From: Chloracidobacterium sp. CP2_5A
GTDB lineage: Bacteria; Acidobacteriota; Blastocatellia; Chloracidobacteriales; Chloracidobacteriaceae
Direction of reading: 5' to 3'
Length of the DNA: 64,000 nucleotides
NCBI GenBank assembly: GCA_002254845.1
Contig: NKPT01000004.1
Location: forward strand, 78,174-142,173
Part shown: piece after piece, positions 51,991 to 59,611 of the stretch
How positions within the stretch are numbered: position 1 is the stretch's first letter
How the letters are laid out: the number at the start of each line of letters is the position of its first letter
Made by a program: the position numbers and the translations under genes
The notes under the pieces: generated by a model
Told to the model about the DNA's origin: nothing
Databases searched by the model: none
The model's input: only the letters and a program-made list of their open reading frames with translations

Positions 51991-52020
51991 TTGCCTCTTG
52001 GCTCGCAGGCAAGTTATGGT
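51991..52020 (+). promoter_or_regulatory. Candidate promoter upstream of the ATP-grasp/RiPP genes
   Basis: TTGCCT, an 18-base spacer and TATGGT lie about 50 bases before the ATP-grasp start; each hexamer matches at four of six positions. Confidence 0.42.
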
Positions 52021-52041
52021 TAGCGAAAAGCCATCACATTT

Positions 52042-52060
52042 CAAGCCGCATTCTGGCTTG
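52042..52060 (+). promoter_or_regulatory. Hairpin just before the ATP-grasp start
   Basis: CAAGCC and GGCTTG pair perfectly around a 7-base loop, ending 10 bases before the ATG at 52071. No Shine-Dalgarno is visible there, so the hairpin may influence initiation. Confidence 0.35.
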
Positions 52061-52070
52061 TGAGCGCATT

Positions 52071-53288
52071 ATGACCAGTGCCGAGCGAACGGTTGTCTGC
52101 TTAGCGAGCTATTTCAAGGGCGTTGAATTCCTCCGCGAAGTCAAGCGCCAGGGCTGTCGGGTCGTCCTTGTGACGAAAGAAAAGTTTCGTCACGAGGACT
52201 GGCCGTTTGAATGCCTCGACGAATTTATCCCGCTGCCCAACGACGCCTCGCCGGAGCTTTTCGTCTACACCGTGGCGCAGTTGGCGCGACCGCGCAAGCT
52301 GCACACGGTCGTGGCGCTGGAAGAATTTGACGTGCTGACGGCGGCGCTGATCCGCGAGCACCTGCGGTTGCCGGGGATGGGCAGCACGACGGCGCGGCAC
52401 TTCCGCGACAAGCTCGCCATGCGCATTGAATCGCAGCAATCTGGCGTGCGCGTGCCGGAGTTTGTCCATGTGCTCAACTACCAGGACCTGGAAGAGTACA
52501 TGAAGCGCGTACCGCCGCCGTGGGTCATGAAGCCGCGCACCGACGTGTCGGCCATCGGCATCAAGAAGCTCTATGACAGCGAGCAGGTGTGGCGAACGAT
52601 TGACTATCTTGACGCCCGCGACCGCCTGAGCGAGCGGTCGAGCAACTACGTCCTGGAGAGATTTATTCCTGGCGACGTGTATCACGTGGACTCGCTGGTT
52701 GAAAACGGCGAAGTCATCTTTGCTGGCGTCAGTCGCTACGGGCGGCCGCCGATGAGCGTCGCCCACGACGGCGGCGTGTTCACGACCCAGACCATCCCGT
52801 ATGACTCGCCGGATCGGGCAGCCTTGCTTGACATCAACCGCAAGCTCATCGCCGGGTTAAGAATGCGCCGCGGCGCCACGCATGCCGAGTTCATCAAGAG
52901 CGCGGAGAATGGCGAGTTTTATTTCCTGGAAATTGCCGGGCGGGTTGGAGGCGCTTACATCGCGGAGGCCCTTGAAGCGGCCAGCGGCATCAATATTTGG
53001 GCGGAGTGGGCCAAAATCGAGCTTGGGCGCGGCGAGACGCCTTACGCTCTGCCCCCAGCGCGCCAGGAGTATGGTGGCGTGGCGCTGTGTCTGGCGCGGC
53101 AAGAATACCCGGATACGTCAGCGTTTACCGAGCCGGAAATCGCGTATCGCGTCAAGAAGCGGTATCACATTGGGCTGGTTGTCCGCTCGACGAGCCACGA
53201 GCGCGTGACGGAGCTGTTACAGGACTACGCGGCTCGCTTTGAGCGTGATTACTGCGCGGTCGTTCCGCCGCTGGAGCGGCCGGAGTGA
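52071..53288 (+). CDS. ATP-grasp ligase-like protein
   Basis: ATP-grasp enzymes activate a carboxylate as an acyl-phosphate and join it to an amine or thiol. The 405-residue protein has an N-terminal nucleotide-binding-like domain (TVVCLASYFKGVEFL, VVLVTKEKFRHEDW), the ATP-grasp core with KLAMRIESQQSG, PPWVMKPRTDVSAIGIKKL, LERFIPGDVYHVDSLV and the Mg-ligand region FYFLEIAGRVGGAYIAEAL, plus a C-terminal domain. It resembles carbamoyl-phosphate-synthase/biotin-carboxylase-type ligases, not the graspetide/RimK type. It ends in a 4-base overlap with a possible GTG start of the B2-like gene, so it may belong to the RiPP locus; this is not proven. Confidence 0.85.
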   Translation: MTSAERTVVCLASYFKGVEFLREVKRQGCRVVLVTKEKFRHEDWPFECLDEFIPLPNDASPELFVYTVAQLARPRKLHTVVALEEFDVLTAALIREHLRLPGMGSTTARHFRDKLAMRIESQQSGVRVPEFVHVLNYQDLEEYMKRVPPPWVMKPRTDVSAIGIKKLYDSEQVWRTIDYLDARDRLSERSSNYVLERFIPGDVYHVDSLVENGEVIFAGVSRYGRPPMSVAHDGGVFTTQTIPYDSPDRAALLDINRKLIAGLRMRRGATHAEFIKSAENGEFYFLEIAGRVGGAYIAEALEAASGINIWAEWAKIELGRGETPYALPPARQEYGGVALCLARQEYPDTSAFTEPEIAYRVKKRYHIGLVVRSTSHERVTELLQDYAARFERDYCAVVPPLERPE

Positions 53289-53926
53289 CCGAAAGGCGGA
53301 CTGGGCCGAAGCCGGCGCGCGTTAGATGGCGCGCGTTAGATAAAGCCGCTTGCGCTTCGCCCGCTAATTGCGTAAGGATTGCTTCACTCCGCTTGCTCAG
53401 TGGTGGTCGCGCTTTGGAGATTCAGCTCAGCCAGTTCCGTCCAGCCCTAGCGCGGCGGCATCGCCCGGATCTGGTCGCGCGGTGCTTCCTGTGGGCCTGT
53501 TGGCTGTGGCCGCGCGTTCGGTGGGGGACGCTGCCGGCGGCGCTACGCTATCTGGATCGCCGGCCGGACAGGGGAACCGGGCGCGCGCTCGCGCCGCTGC
53601 CGGCGGAGTCGGTGGCCCAAGCCGCGGGCGCGATTACGCGGCGATTGCCGCGCCTGGGCGTTGGGGAGTGCTTGTTACGCTCGCTGGTGATCTACGCTGT
53701 GTTGCGTCGCCAGCGGCTGGCGGAAATTGAATTTGTGCTGGGCGCGGGACCGCTCGATGAAGTCGGACGACCCGCCCTGCACTGCTGGATTGAAGCGAAT
53801 GGGCGGCCGCTGCTGGAGACAGCCGATCCTCGCCATCGCTTTCGCGTGTTGCTACGTCACCGGATGCCAGAGGATCCTAACCAACTCATTAACCTTCCCA
53901 AGGAGCAACGCCATGAACACGATTGA
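53285..53926 (+). CDS. Lasso-peptide biosynthesis B2-like leader peptidase (transglutaminase fold)
   Basis: B2 proteins remove the leader from lasso and related RiPP precursors with a Cys-His-Asp triad. The C-terminal 100 residues match: VGECLLRSLVIYAVLRRQRL (Cys129 in this frame), IEFVLGAG, RPALHCWIEANGRPLLET (His166) and DPRHRFRVLLRHR. The N-terminal helix PDLVARCFLWACWLWPRVRW is also typical. The GTG at 53285 would couple it to the ATP-grasp gene, but a 14-bp tandem repeat at 53314-53341 shifts frame between copies and the first 45 residues are not family-like, so the true start may be a TTG near 53391-53412. Its end overlaps the precursor start by 14 bases. Confidence 0.82.
   Translation: MTERRTGPKPARVRWRALDKAACASPANCVRIASLRLLSGGRALEIQLSQFRPALARRHRPDLVARCFLWACWLWPRVRWGTLPAALRYLDRRPDRGTGRALAPLPAESVAQAAGAITRRLPRLGVGECLLRSLVIYAVLRRQRLAEIEFVLGAGPLDEVGRPALHCWIEANGRPLLETADPRHRFRVLLRHRMPEDPNQLINLPKEQRHEHD
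53314..53341 (+). repeat. 14-bp perfect tandem duplication near the B2-like gene start
   Basis: GGCGCGCGTTAGAT occurs at 53314-53327 and 53328-53341. A period of 14 is not a multiple of three, which suggests this stretch is not coding. Confidence 0.9.
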
Positions 53927-54068
53927 AACCCAGCTCGTCGCGGTTGACCCGGCGGCAACGAAGAAAACTTTCATTGAACCCGAGCTCAAGGAATTCGACC
54001 AACTGGAAAAGCAAATCCAGGGGCTGCGCGTGCTGGAAGCGTTTACTGCCAGCTTTCTCGCGCCGTAG
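53913..54068 (+). CDS. Candidate RiPP precursor peptide (51 residues)
   Basis: The peptide starts MNTIETQLVAVDPAATKK, contains FIEPELKEF (F20, P23, L25) and ends VLEAFTASFLAP. The F-x-x-P-x-L segment matches the YxxPxL leader motif that PqqD/B1-type recognition elements bind in lasso precursors. AAGGAG eight bases before the ATG at 53913 is a strong Shine-Dalgarno. It sits directly downstream of a B2 peptidase and upstream of kinase, radical SAM and PqqD genes. The core is probably within the last 15-20 residues (after QIQG); Thr45 and Ser47 are possible kinase targets. There is no Cys, and no Asp/Glu at a normal lasso ring position with a cyclase gene present. Confidence 0.72.
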   Translation: MNTIETQLVAVDPAATKKTFIEPELKEFDQLEKQIQGLRVLEAFTASFLAP

Positions 54069-54074
54069 CGCGTT

Positions 54075-54139
54075 GGTCCGTTTAACCAGGACCTTAACCA
54101 GGACCGGCAATAGCGAGTTACGGGTCCGCAGTCGGTCCT
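54075..54139 (+). promoter_or_regulatory. Alternative GGTCC/GGACC hairpins between precursor and kinase genes
   Basis: Three GGTCC sites (54075, 54123, 54134) and two GGACC sites (54089, 54101) allow competing stems, the best being 7 bp (54100-54106 with 54133-54139). They lie between the precursor stop and the kinase start and could limit downstream expression relative to the precursor. The region includes a 12-bp tandem duplication. Confidence 0.4.
54082..54105 (+). repeat. 12-bp perfect tandem duplication
   Basis: TTAACCAGGACC occurs at 54082-54093 and 54094-54105, in the gap after the candidate precursor gene. Confidence 0.9.
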
Positions 54140-54171
54140 CCTTCTCTGTCCTGGCGCTAACATCCCGCTCA

Positions 54172-55164
54172 ATGATTGCTGGCACAGCGCTTTCCTTTGG
54201 CGTTTTGGGGCAGGAAACAAGCCAGCTCAGCCTCGCCATCCTCACCTGCCGTTACCTTGGCTTGCCCGAAGTCGCTCCCGAAGCGGCCGACATCATTCTC
54301 GCCGAAAGCCCGCCGCCGCCCCCAGAGCCCAGTCGCGCCGAGCCTTGGCTTGCTTGGAAAGGGCTGACGATTCATCGCCAGGGGAGTTGGCTGACGCTCG
54401 CTTACGGCGCGTGGCAGGTTGCGATTGATGTCGCCCGCCGCCAAGTGACGCCGCTCGCGCTCCCGTCAGACAGCGACTTATCCGTAGCGTACCCCTGTTA
54501 CTCTTATCTGCGGCTCGCGCTGCTGTTCCTGTTGCGACGAATGGGATGGTTTGAGCTGCACGGCGGCGCCTGCGTCCAAGCGGAACAGGGGTATGTCTTC
54601 ATCGGCCCTTCCGGCAGCGGGAAAACGAGCGCCATCCTTGGTCTGCTGGACGCCGGCTGGCGGTATGTTTCTGACGACGCCCTGCTCATCAAGCGAATTC
54701 CAGCGGGGAGCGAGGGGGACGCCATCTGCGTGCGCGCCGGACGGGAGCTATTCTCCGTGACAACGGACGAACTTCGTCGGTTTCCGCATTTGCATCCGCA
54801 TGCCGAGCCGCGTCTGCAAAGCGCCGAGAAGCGGGCGGTCAACCCCCGCGCTATCTGGCCCGGTCGTTATGAGCCCGTAGCGAAGCCGGCGTTTTTGTTT
54901 TTTTGCCAGCTCCACGACGCCGAACAGACCCAGGTTTTGCCGCTTCCGGCCACGGACGCGCTGGCTCGCTTGATGACAAGCACGCCCTGGCTAGCGCTTG
55001 ACCGCGAGACGGCGGCAGCGCACTTGGCGATATACCGTCAGCTTGCCGAATCGTGCTATAGCTTCGCCTTGCTTGCAGGACGCGACCTCTTGCGCCGCCC
55101 ATCCGCGCTGGCGACGCATCTTAGCGCTTCTCATCTCGTTCGGTTATACCGCGCTTATGCCTGA
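54172..55164 (+). CDS. HprK-like kinase of the RiPP locus
   Basis: The 330-residue protein has an N-terminal part without clear motif and a C-terminal HPr-kinase-like P-loop domain: LHGGACVQAEQGYVFIGPSGSGKTSAILGLL (Walker A G145-T152) and WRYVSDDALLIKR, where the S-D-D matches the HprK Walker B-like motif. Family members in lasso clusters (paeninodin type) phosphorylate the precursor, often at a C-terminal serine. Here it may modify the 51-residue peptide. The start at ATG 54172 is chosen because upstream codons are the hairpin/repeat region; no Shine-Dalgarno is visible. It overlaps the radical SAM gene by 8 bases. Confidence 0.82.
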   Translation: MIAGTALSFGVLGQETSQLSLAILTCRYLGLPEVAPEAADIILAESPPPPPEPSRAEPWLAWKGLTIHRQGSWLTLAYGAWQVAIDVARRQVTPLALPSDSDLSVAYPCYSYLRLALLFLLRRMGWFELHGGACVQAEQGYVFIGPSGSGKTSAILGLLDAGWRYVSDDALLIKRIPAGSEGDAICVRAGRELFSVTTDELRRFPHLHPHAEPRLQSAEKRAVNPRAIWPGRYEPVAKPAFLFFCQLHDAEQTQVLPLPATDALARLMTSTPWLALDRETAAAHLAIYRQLAESCYSFALLAGRDLLRRPSALATHLSASHLVRLYRAYA

Positions 55165-56197
55165 CACCGCTTCTTCCAACCTGCTGCCAGTCAAGCGCCT
55201 GACCGTTGGGCTGACCAATCTGTGCAATCTTGATTGCGACTACTGCCTGCGAGTGGCGGAGACCGAGCATCTGGATTTCGATCTGCTGAGCGACGCGCTA
55301 GAACAGGCGCGCGATTACGGCGTGATGGCGGTCACCTACACGGGCGGCGAAGCGATCTTGCATCCTCGGTTTCGAGATGTCATTCGCCGGACGGCGGCGC
55401 TTGGGCTTTCTTACTCATTCGTTACCAACGGCTGGCACTTTCCCAAAATCGCGCCGACGCTGGTTGAGACAAAAAACGCGCTCTACCGGGTGTTCTTCAG
55501 CCTGGACGGGGCGACCGAGGAAGCGCACGACGCCGTTCGTGGCCAAGGCGTGTTCCGTAAAGTCATGGCGGCGATGGCGCTGTGCCGGTTTCATGGCTTT
55601 CCGTTCGGCGTCAACATGACGGTCACCAAGCGCAGCGTCGCCTCCATTGAGGCCATCGCGGTTCTCAGCGCCCGACTTGGCGCGGATGTCGTCCAGTTGA
55701 TGCACATGCTGCCCACGTCGGAGGCGTATGACCGGAAGCTGTCCCTGACGCCGGATGAGCGCCGCGCGGCTGAGCGCGAGGCCCTGGCTGTGAACGCCAT
55801 TCTCAAGATTCAGGTTCAATTCGCCGCGGGCAGCTCGATGCCCGCGCCGGGGACGCCCTGCGTGTCGCTCTCCGGCGAGACGGTCAACCTTGACTGTCGC
55901 GGGCGGCTCACGCTGTGCTGCACGCTCTCGGACTTCCGCAACGCCGTGGGCGAAGGCGACATTGTGGCCGACCTGCGGACGACTTCCTTTCGGGAAGCCT
56001 GCGAGCGCGTTCACCGCCTGGCGCTGACGCAGCGCGAGCGCCGGAACGCCGCGCTCGCCGAAGGACAGCTGGACGCCGAATTCCCCTGTCACTTTTGCAC
56101 CAGAACATTTGACAAAGCCGCTTGGCAAACGCCCGCGCTCGTCCAGCTTGGACGAGCGACAACGTCCAGCCTCTTTCCAGCGACGGCGCGCTTATGA
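55157..56197 (+). CDS. Radical SAM enzyme (SPASM-like C-terminus)
   Basis: The 346-residue protein has the cluster motif CNLDCDYC (C23, C27, C30), the GGE motif in VTYTGGEAILHPRF, and SAM-fold strands SFVTNGW and VFFSLDGATEEAHDAVRG. The C-terminus has more cysteines (CVSLSGETVNLDC, LTLCC, FPCHFC), as in SPASM/twitch domains that bind auxiliary Fe-S clusters in peptide-modifying enzymes. It is placed between the kinase and PqqD genes, overlapping them by 8 and 4 bases, so it is the likely modifying enzyme of the RiPP locus. The reaction (thioether, C-C crosslink, epimerisation or other) cannot be told from sequence. Confidence 0.88.
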   Translation: MPDTASSNLLPVKRLTVGLTNLCNLDCDYCLRVAETEHLDFDLLSDALEQARDYGVMAVTYTGGEAILHPRFRDVIRRTAALGLSYSFVTNGWHFPKIAPTLVETKNALYRVFFSLDGATEEAHDAVRGQGVFRKVMAAMALCRFHGFPFGVNMTVTKRSVASIEAIAVLSARLGADVVQLMHMLPTSEAYDRKLSLTPDERRAAEREALAVNAILKIQVQFAAGSSMPAPGTPCVSLSGETVNLDCRGRLTLCCTLSDFRNAVGEGDIVADLRTTSFREACERVHRLALTQRERRNAALAEGQLDAEFPCHFCTRTFDKAAWQTPALVQLGRATTSSLFPATARL

Positions 56198-56457
56198 CAA
56201 CCTTTCGCCCGCATCCATCCGTGGTTTCCACCGAGGTCGAAGACACAATAGTGCTGCTGCATCTCGACACGAAGCGTTATTTCACGCTCAACAGCACCGG
56301 CGCGGCGATCTGGAAACATCTTTCGCAGGGCAAGGCGGAGGACGATATCGTGTCCGCCCTGACCGAAGAGTATGACGCGGATGCGAGCCGCCTTGCCGCC
56401 AGCGCCCGGCGACTGCTTGAACAACTTGAAAAGGCGGCGCTGATTGAGCGCGCCTGA
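56194..56457 (+). CDS. PqqD-family peptide recognition protein
   Basis: PqqD-like proteins are RiPP recognition elements that hold the leader peptide and present it to the tailoring enzyme. The 87-residue protein starts MTTFRPHPSVVSTEVEDTIVLLHLDTKRYFTLNSTGAAIWKHL, which is a full PqqD/B1 fold with the wing strands and the GAAIWxxL helix, and continues through a helical C-terminus (ASRLAASARRLLEQLEKAALIE). It overlaps the radical SAM gene by 4 bases (ATGA). Its best partner in the window is the FxxPxL precursor at 53913. Confidence 0.9.
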   Translation: MTTFRPHPSVVSTEVEDTIVLLHLDTKRYFTLNSTGAAIWKHLSQGKAEDDIVSALTEEYDADASRLAASARRLLEQLEKAALIERA

Positions 56458-56507
56458 GCCGTCCCGGCCGAACAACTCGCGGTCAGGCCGGCGGATTGAC
56501 GGCCCCC

Positions 56508-57626
56508 ATGCCGACGCGCTACCCGGACATCATGCCGCATCGAGACAACGGCGTTTTGGCTGAACGCCGACTTGAGCGCCTTATGGCCTGTTTGCCGGAA
56601 GATGAGGCCGCGCTAGCCGGCGGCGCGGCGCAGGTCGAGGACTGGCCGGCGCTTTTGAGAAGCGCGCTGGATCACGGGCTGGAAGACTACCTGTTTCGGC
56701 GACTGATTCGAGTTGGCGCGAGACTGCCGGAAGCCCTGGTCGCCAGCTTCCGGCAAGTTCAGGCGCGCAAGGCGGCCTGGACGCTTCAGCTCGCCGCGCA
56801 GCTCGACCGAATTTTGGACGCGCTGACCGCGGCTGACATCCCGGCCGTCGCGCTCAAGGGCCCGCTCCTTGGCGAGCGGCTGTATGGCGCGGACGGCTTC
56901 CGATCCTCCAGCGATCTGGATGTGCTGGTCCCGTACGCGGGCGTCCGACCGGCGCTTGCGGCGCTCGCGCCGCTTGGCTATCGCGCGGACGAGACAACGC
57001 TGGCCCGCGCCCTGTCCGGCGACCACAACGTGGCGCTCGACAGCGCCTCGCCGCCGTTGGAGTTGCACTTTCATCTATTTCGTCGCTTTGGCGTCACGCT
57101 CCGCTCCGATGAGTTCCTGGCGCGCGCCGCGCCGTACCAAACCCGGAGCGGGCGCGTCGTCCGCATCCTGACGCCGGAAGACGAGTTTTTGTTTCTGTGC
57201 GTCCATGCGGCAGCACATAGCTTCGCCCGACTGGCGTGGCTATTTGACCTCAAGCTCTTGCTGGCGAAGCATCCCGCGCTCGATTGGGACCTGTTCCTGC
57301 AACGCGCGCGGGACTGGCGCGTGACCACGTCGGTGGCGTTCGCCTGCGCGCTGCTTCGGCAACGGCTGGGCGCGGACACGCCCCTGCTTTCGCGGCTCAC
57401 GGCGCGACAACGGCAGTGGCTGAGCGTCAACGAGCGGCTCTTTGACCAGGCCATGCGCCGTTACAATCAGCCGCGAGACTCATTCAGCGACAAGCTGGGC
57501 TTTTTTGTCGCCTCAAACCTTTATCAATCCAGCCTTCACGACCAGTGGCGCAGCCGCGCTCGCTTTCTCGGGCTAACGGCGCTCCGCGCCCTGCAGGGAC
57601 GGAGCTTGGCGCCGGGCGAAGCCTGA
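56508..57626 (+). CDS. Nucleotidyltransferase-family protein (NTP_transf_5-like)
   Basis: The 372-residue protein has the polymerase-beta-like core PAVALKGPLLGERLYGADGFRSSSDLDVLVPYAG, with the metal-binding DLD pair, followed by HNVALDSASPPLELHFHLF and a helical domain (EDEFLFLCVHAAAHSFARLAWLFDLKLLL). Related uncharacterised nucleotidyltransferases are common in lasso-type clusters together with PqqD, B2 and HprK genes; their role is not established. The start is uncertain: ATG at 56508 or 56532, or TTG at 56496. It is the last gene of the RiPP locus. Confidence 0.84.
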   Translation: MPTRYPDIMPHRDNGVLAERRLERLMACLPEDEAALAGGAAQVEDWPALLRSALDHGLEDYLFRRLIRVGARLPEALVASFRQVQARKAAWTLQLAAQLDRILDALTAADIPAVALKGPLLGERLYGADGFRSSSDLDVLVPYAGVRPALAALAPLGYRADETTLARALSGDHNVALDSASPPLELHFHLFRRFGVTLRSDEFLARAAPYQTRSGRVVRILTPEDEFLFLCVHAAAHSFARLAWLFDLKLLLAKHPALDWDLFLQRARDWRVTTSVAFACALLRQRLGADTPLLSRLTARQRQWLSVNERLFDQAMRRYNQPRDSFSDKLGFFVASNLYQSSLHDQWRSRARFLGLTALRALQGRSLAPGEA

Positions 57627-57642
57627 GCGCCGCGCAGACCGG

Positions 57643-57672
57643 TTGTCATCGTTGGCGCGCCCTCGTTAGACT
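57643..57672 (+). promoter_or_regulatory. Candidate mnmG promoter
   Basis: TTGTCA, an 18-base spacer and TAGACT end about 40 bases before the mnmG start; the hexamers match at five and four positions. Confidence 0.45.
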
Positions 57673-57711
57673 GCTCGGCTTGACCCTGACAGCTTGAGGT
57701 TTGCGCCGGCG

Positions 57712-59607
57712 ATGAGCGATTACCATTTCAATGAAGCTTTTGATGTCGTCGTGATTGGGGCCGGACATGCCGGATGCGAGGCGGCCTATGCCGCCGCTAA
57801 GCTCGGTTGCCGGACGGCGCTCATCACGCTCAATCTCGACCTCATCGCCCAGATGTCGTGCAATCCAGCCATTGGCGGCATCGCCAAGGGCCACTTGGTG
57901 CGGGAAATGGATGCGCTGGGCGGGCTGATGGGCAAGATCATTGACCGAACCGGCGTGCAATTCCGCCTGCTCAACCGCAGTCGCGGGCCGGCGGTGCAGT
58001 CGCCGCGCGCGCAGGCCGACCGCGGGCTGTACCGAGCTGAAATGCGACGCTTTCTCGAAACCGTCGAAAATCTCCACCTCCGCCAAGGCGAAGTCATTGA
58101 CCTGATGGTCGAGCAGGATCGCATTCTGGGCGTCGAGATGTGGGACGGGCGGCGACTTGGCGCGTCAGCCGTGATCATTTGCGCCGGGACGTTCCTCAAT
58201 GGCCTCATTCACATTGGGACGCGCACCTATCAAGCGGGCCGCGCCGGCGAGTTGCCTTCACTTTTGCTGGCCGAGAGCTTCCGCCGGCTGGGCTTTCGCG
58301 TTGGACGGCTCAAGACCGGCACGCCGCCACGCGTCCATGCCAAGACGATTGACTGGTCAAAGTGCGAGGAGCAACCCGGCGACCCGAACCCGACGCCCTT
58401 CTCCTTTGGCACGAAAGCCATCGCCCGGCGGCAACTGTCGTGCTACATCACCTATACCAACGCGGAAACTCACCGCGTCATTCGCGAAAACCTCGACAAG
58501 TCGCCGATGTATAGCGGGCAGATTCAGTCGGTCGGCCCGCGCTACTGCCCATCCATTGAGGACAAGGTCGTTAAGTTTCCCGACAAGGATCGCCATCAGA
58601 TTTTCCTTGAGCCGGAGGGCTTTGACACCCGCGAGGTCTATGTCAACGGCCTTTCGACGAGCCTGCCGATTGACGTGCAGGAGCGGATGACGCGGACCAT
58701 CCCTGGTCTTGAGCGGGCGCAGTTGATTCGTCCGGGGTATGCCATTGAGTACGACATGGTGGACCCGACGGAACTCAAGCCGACGCTTGAAACCAAGCGC
58801 GTCAGGGGGCTGTTTCACGCCGGGCAGATCAACGGCACGACGGGCTATGAAGAGGCCGGCTGTCAGGGCCTTGTGGCCGGCATCAATGCCGCCCGCCTGG
58901 TCAAAGGGCAGCCGCCGGTCATTCCCGACCGGGCGACCAGCTACATTGGCGTTTTGGTGGATGATCTCACGACGCAGGGCGTGGATGAGCCCTACCGGAT
59001 GTTCACGTCGCGCTCTGAAGTGCGGCTGCTCCTGCGGATTGACAACAGCGACCAGCGGCTGACGCCGCTGGCGCGCGCGATTGGCATGGTCAGCGACGAG
59101 GAATACCGCCGCTTTCAGCAGCGGCAGGCGCGCATCCAGACGTGCCGGACGCTGCTGGATAGCGTCGCCATCGCCCCGGATTCGAGCGAGGCCGACGCCT
59201 TCGCGTCCGACACCGGCGCGTCCATTAGGGAAAAGCAGCGCCTGTCCGTCCTGGCCCGCCGGCCGGAAGTCGCGGTCGAGCATCTAGCGGCGGCGCTGCG
59301 GCGGGCCGGAGTAACCGATTTTGACGAGTCCGAGCTGGGCGTCGCCGTGAATGACTTGAAATACGAGGGCTACGCGCGCCACCACGCGGCGACGGCGCGG
59401 AAGTTGTCAAAGGCCGCGGAGGTCGTCATCCCGGCGAATTTTGAGTTTGCCGGCTTGCCGGGACTCTCGCGCGAAATGACGGACAAGCTGACGCGCGCGC
59501 GCCCCTCCACGCTTGGGCAGGCGGCGCGGATTCCCGGCGTGACCCCGGCCGCGCTCGCGCTCTTGAGCATGCATCTTGGCGCTGGCAAGCGCGCCGCCAC
59601 GGCCTGA
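57712..59607 (+). CDS. mnmG: tRNA uridine-5-carboxymethylaminomethyl modification enzyme MnmG
   Basis: MnmG (GidA) with MnmE adds the carboxymethylaminomethyl group to uridine 34 of tRNAs, using FAD, NADH and methylene-THF. The 631-residue protein has the FAD motif [108 protein letters not shown] and [25 protein letters not shown]. Start is ATG 57712 ([14 protein letters not shown]). The gene ends only 4 bases from the convergent transglutaminase gene. Confidence 0.97.
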   Translation: MSDYHFNEAFDVVVIGAGHAGCEAAYAAAKLGCRTALITLNLDLIAQMSCNPAIGGIAKGHLVREMDALGGLMGKIIDRTGVQFRLLNRSRGPAVQSPRAQADRGLYRAEMRRFLETVENLHLRQGEVIDLMVEQDRILGVEMWDGRRLGASAVIICAGTFLNGLIHIGTRTYQAGRAGELPSLLLAESFRRLGFRVGRLKTGTPPRVHAKTIDWSKCEEQPGDPNPTPFSFGTKAIARRQLSCYITYTNAETHRVIRENLDKSPMYSGQIQSVGPRYCPSIEDKVVKFPDKDRHQIFLEPEGFDTREVYVNGLSTSLPIDVQERMTRTIPGLERAQLIRPGYAIEYDMVDPTELKPTLETKRVRGLFHAGQINGTTGYEEAGCQGLVAGINAARLVKGQPPVIPDRATSYIGVLVDDLTTQGVDEPYRMFTSRSEVRLLLRIDNSDQRLTPLARAIGMVSDEEYRRFQQRQARIQTCRTLLDSVAIAPDSSEADAFASDTGASIREKQRLSVLARRPEVAVEHLAAALRRAGVTDFDESELGVAVNDLKYEGYARHHAATARKLSKAAEVVIPANFEFAGLPGLSREMTDKLTRARPSTLGQAARIPGVTPAALALLSMHLGAGKRAATA

Positions 59608-59611
59608 GCCG

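Noticed and set aside
52071..53288. Calling the ATP-grasp protein a graspetide (microviridin-type) ligase
   Set aside because: Its motifs fit the carbamoyl-phosphate-synthase/biotin-carboxylase-like group and the precursor lacks the repeated Thr/Glu or Ser/Asp core of graspetides.
53913..57626. Calling the peptide locus a lasso-peptide cluster
   Set aside because: The asparagine-synthetase-like cyclase that defines lasso biosynthesis is not present, and the precursor lacks a normal acceptor position; only the leader-processing proteins are lasso-like.
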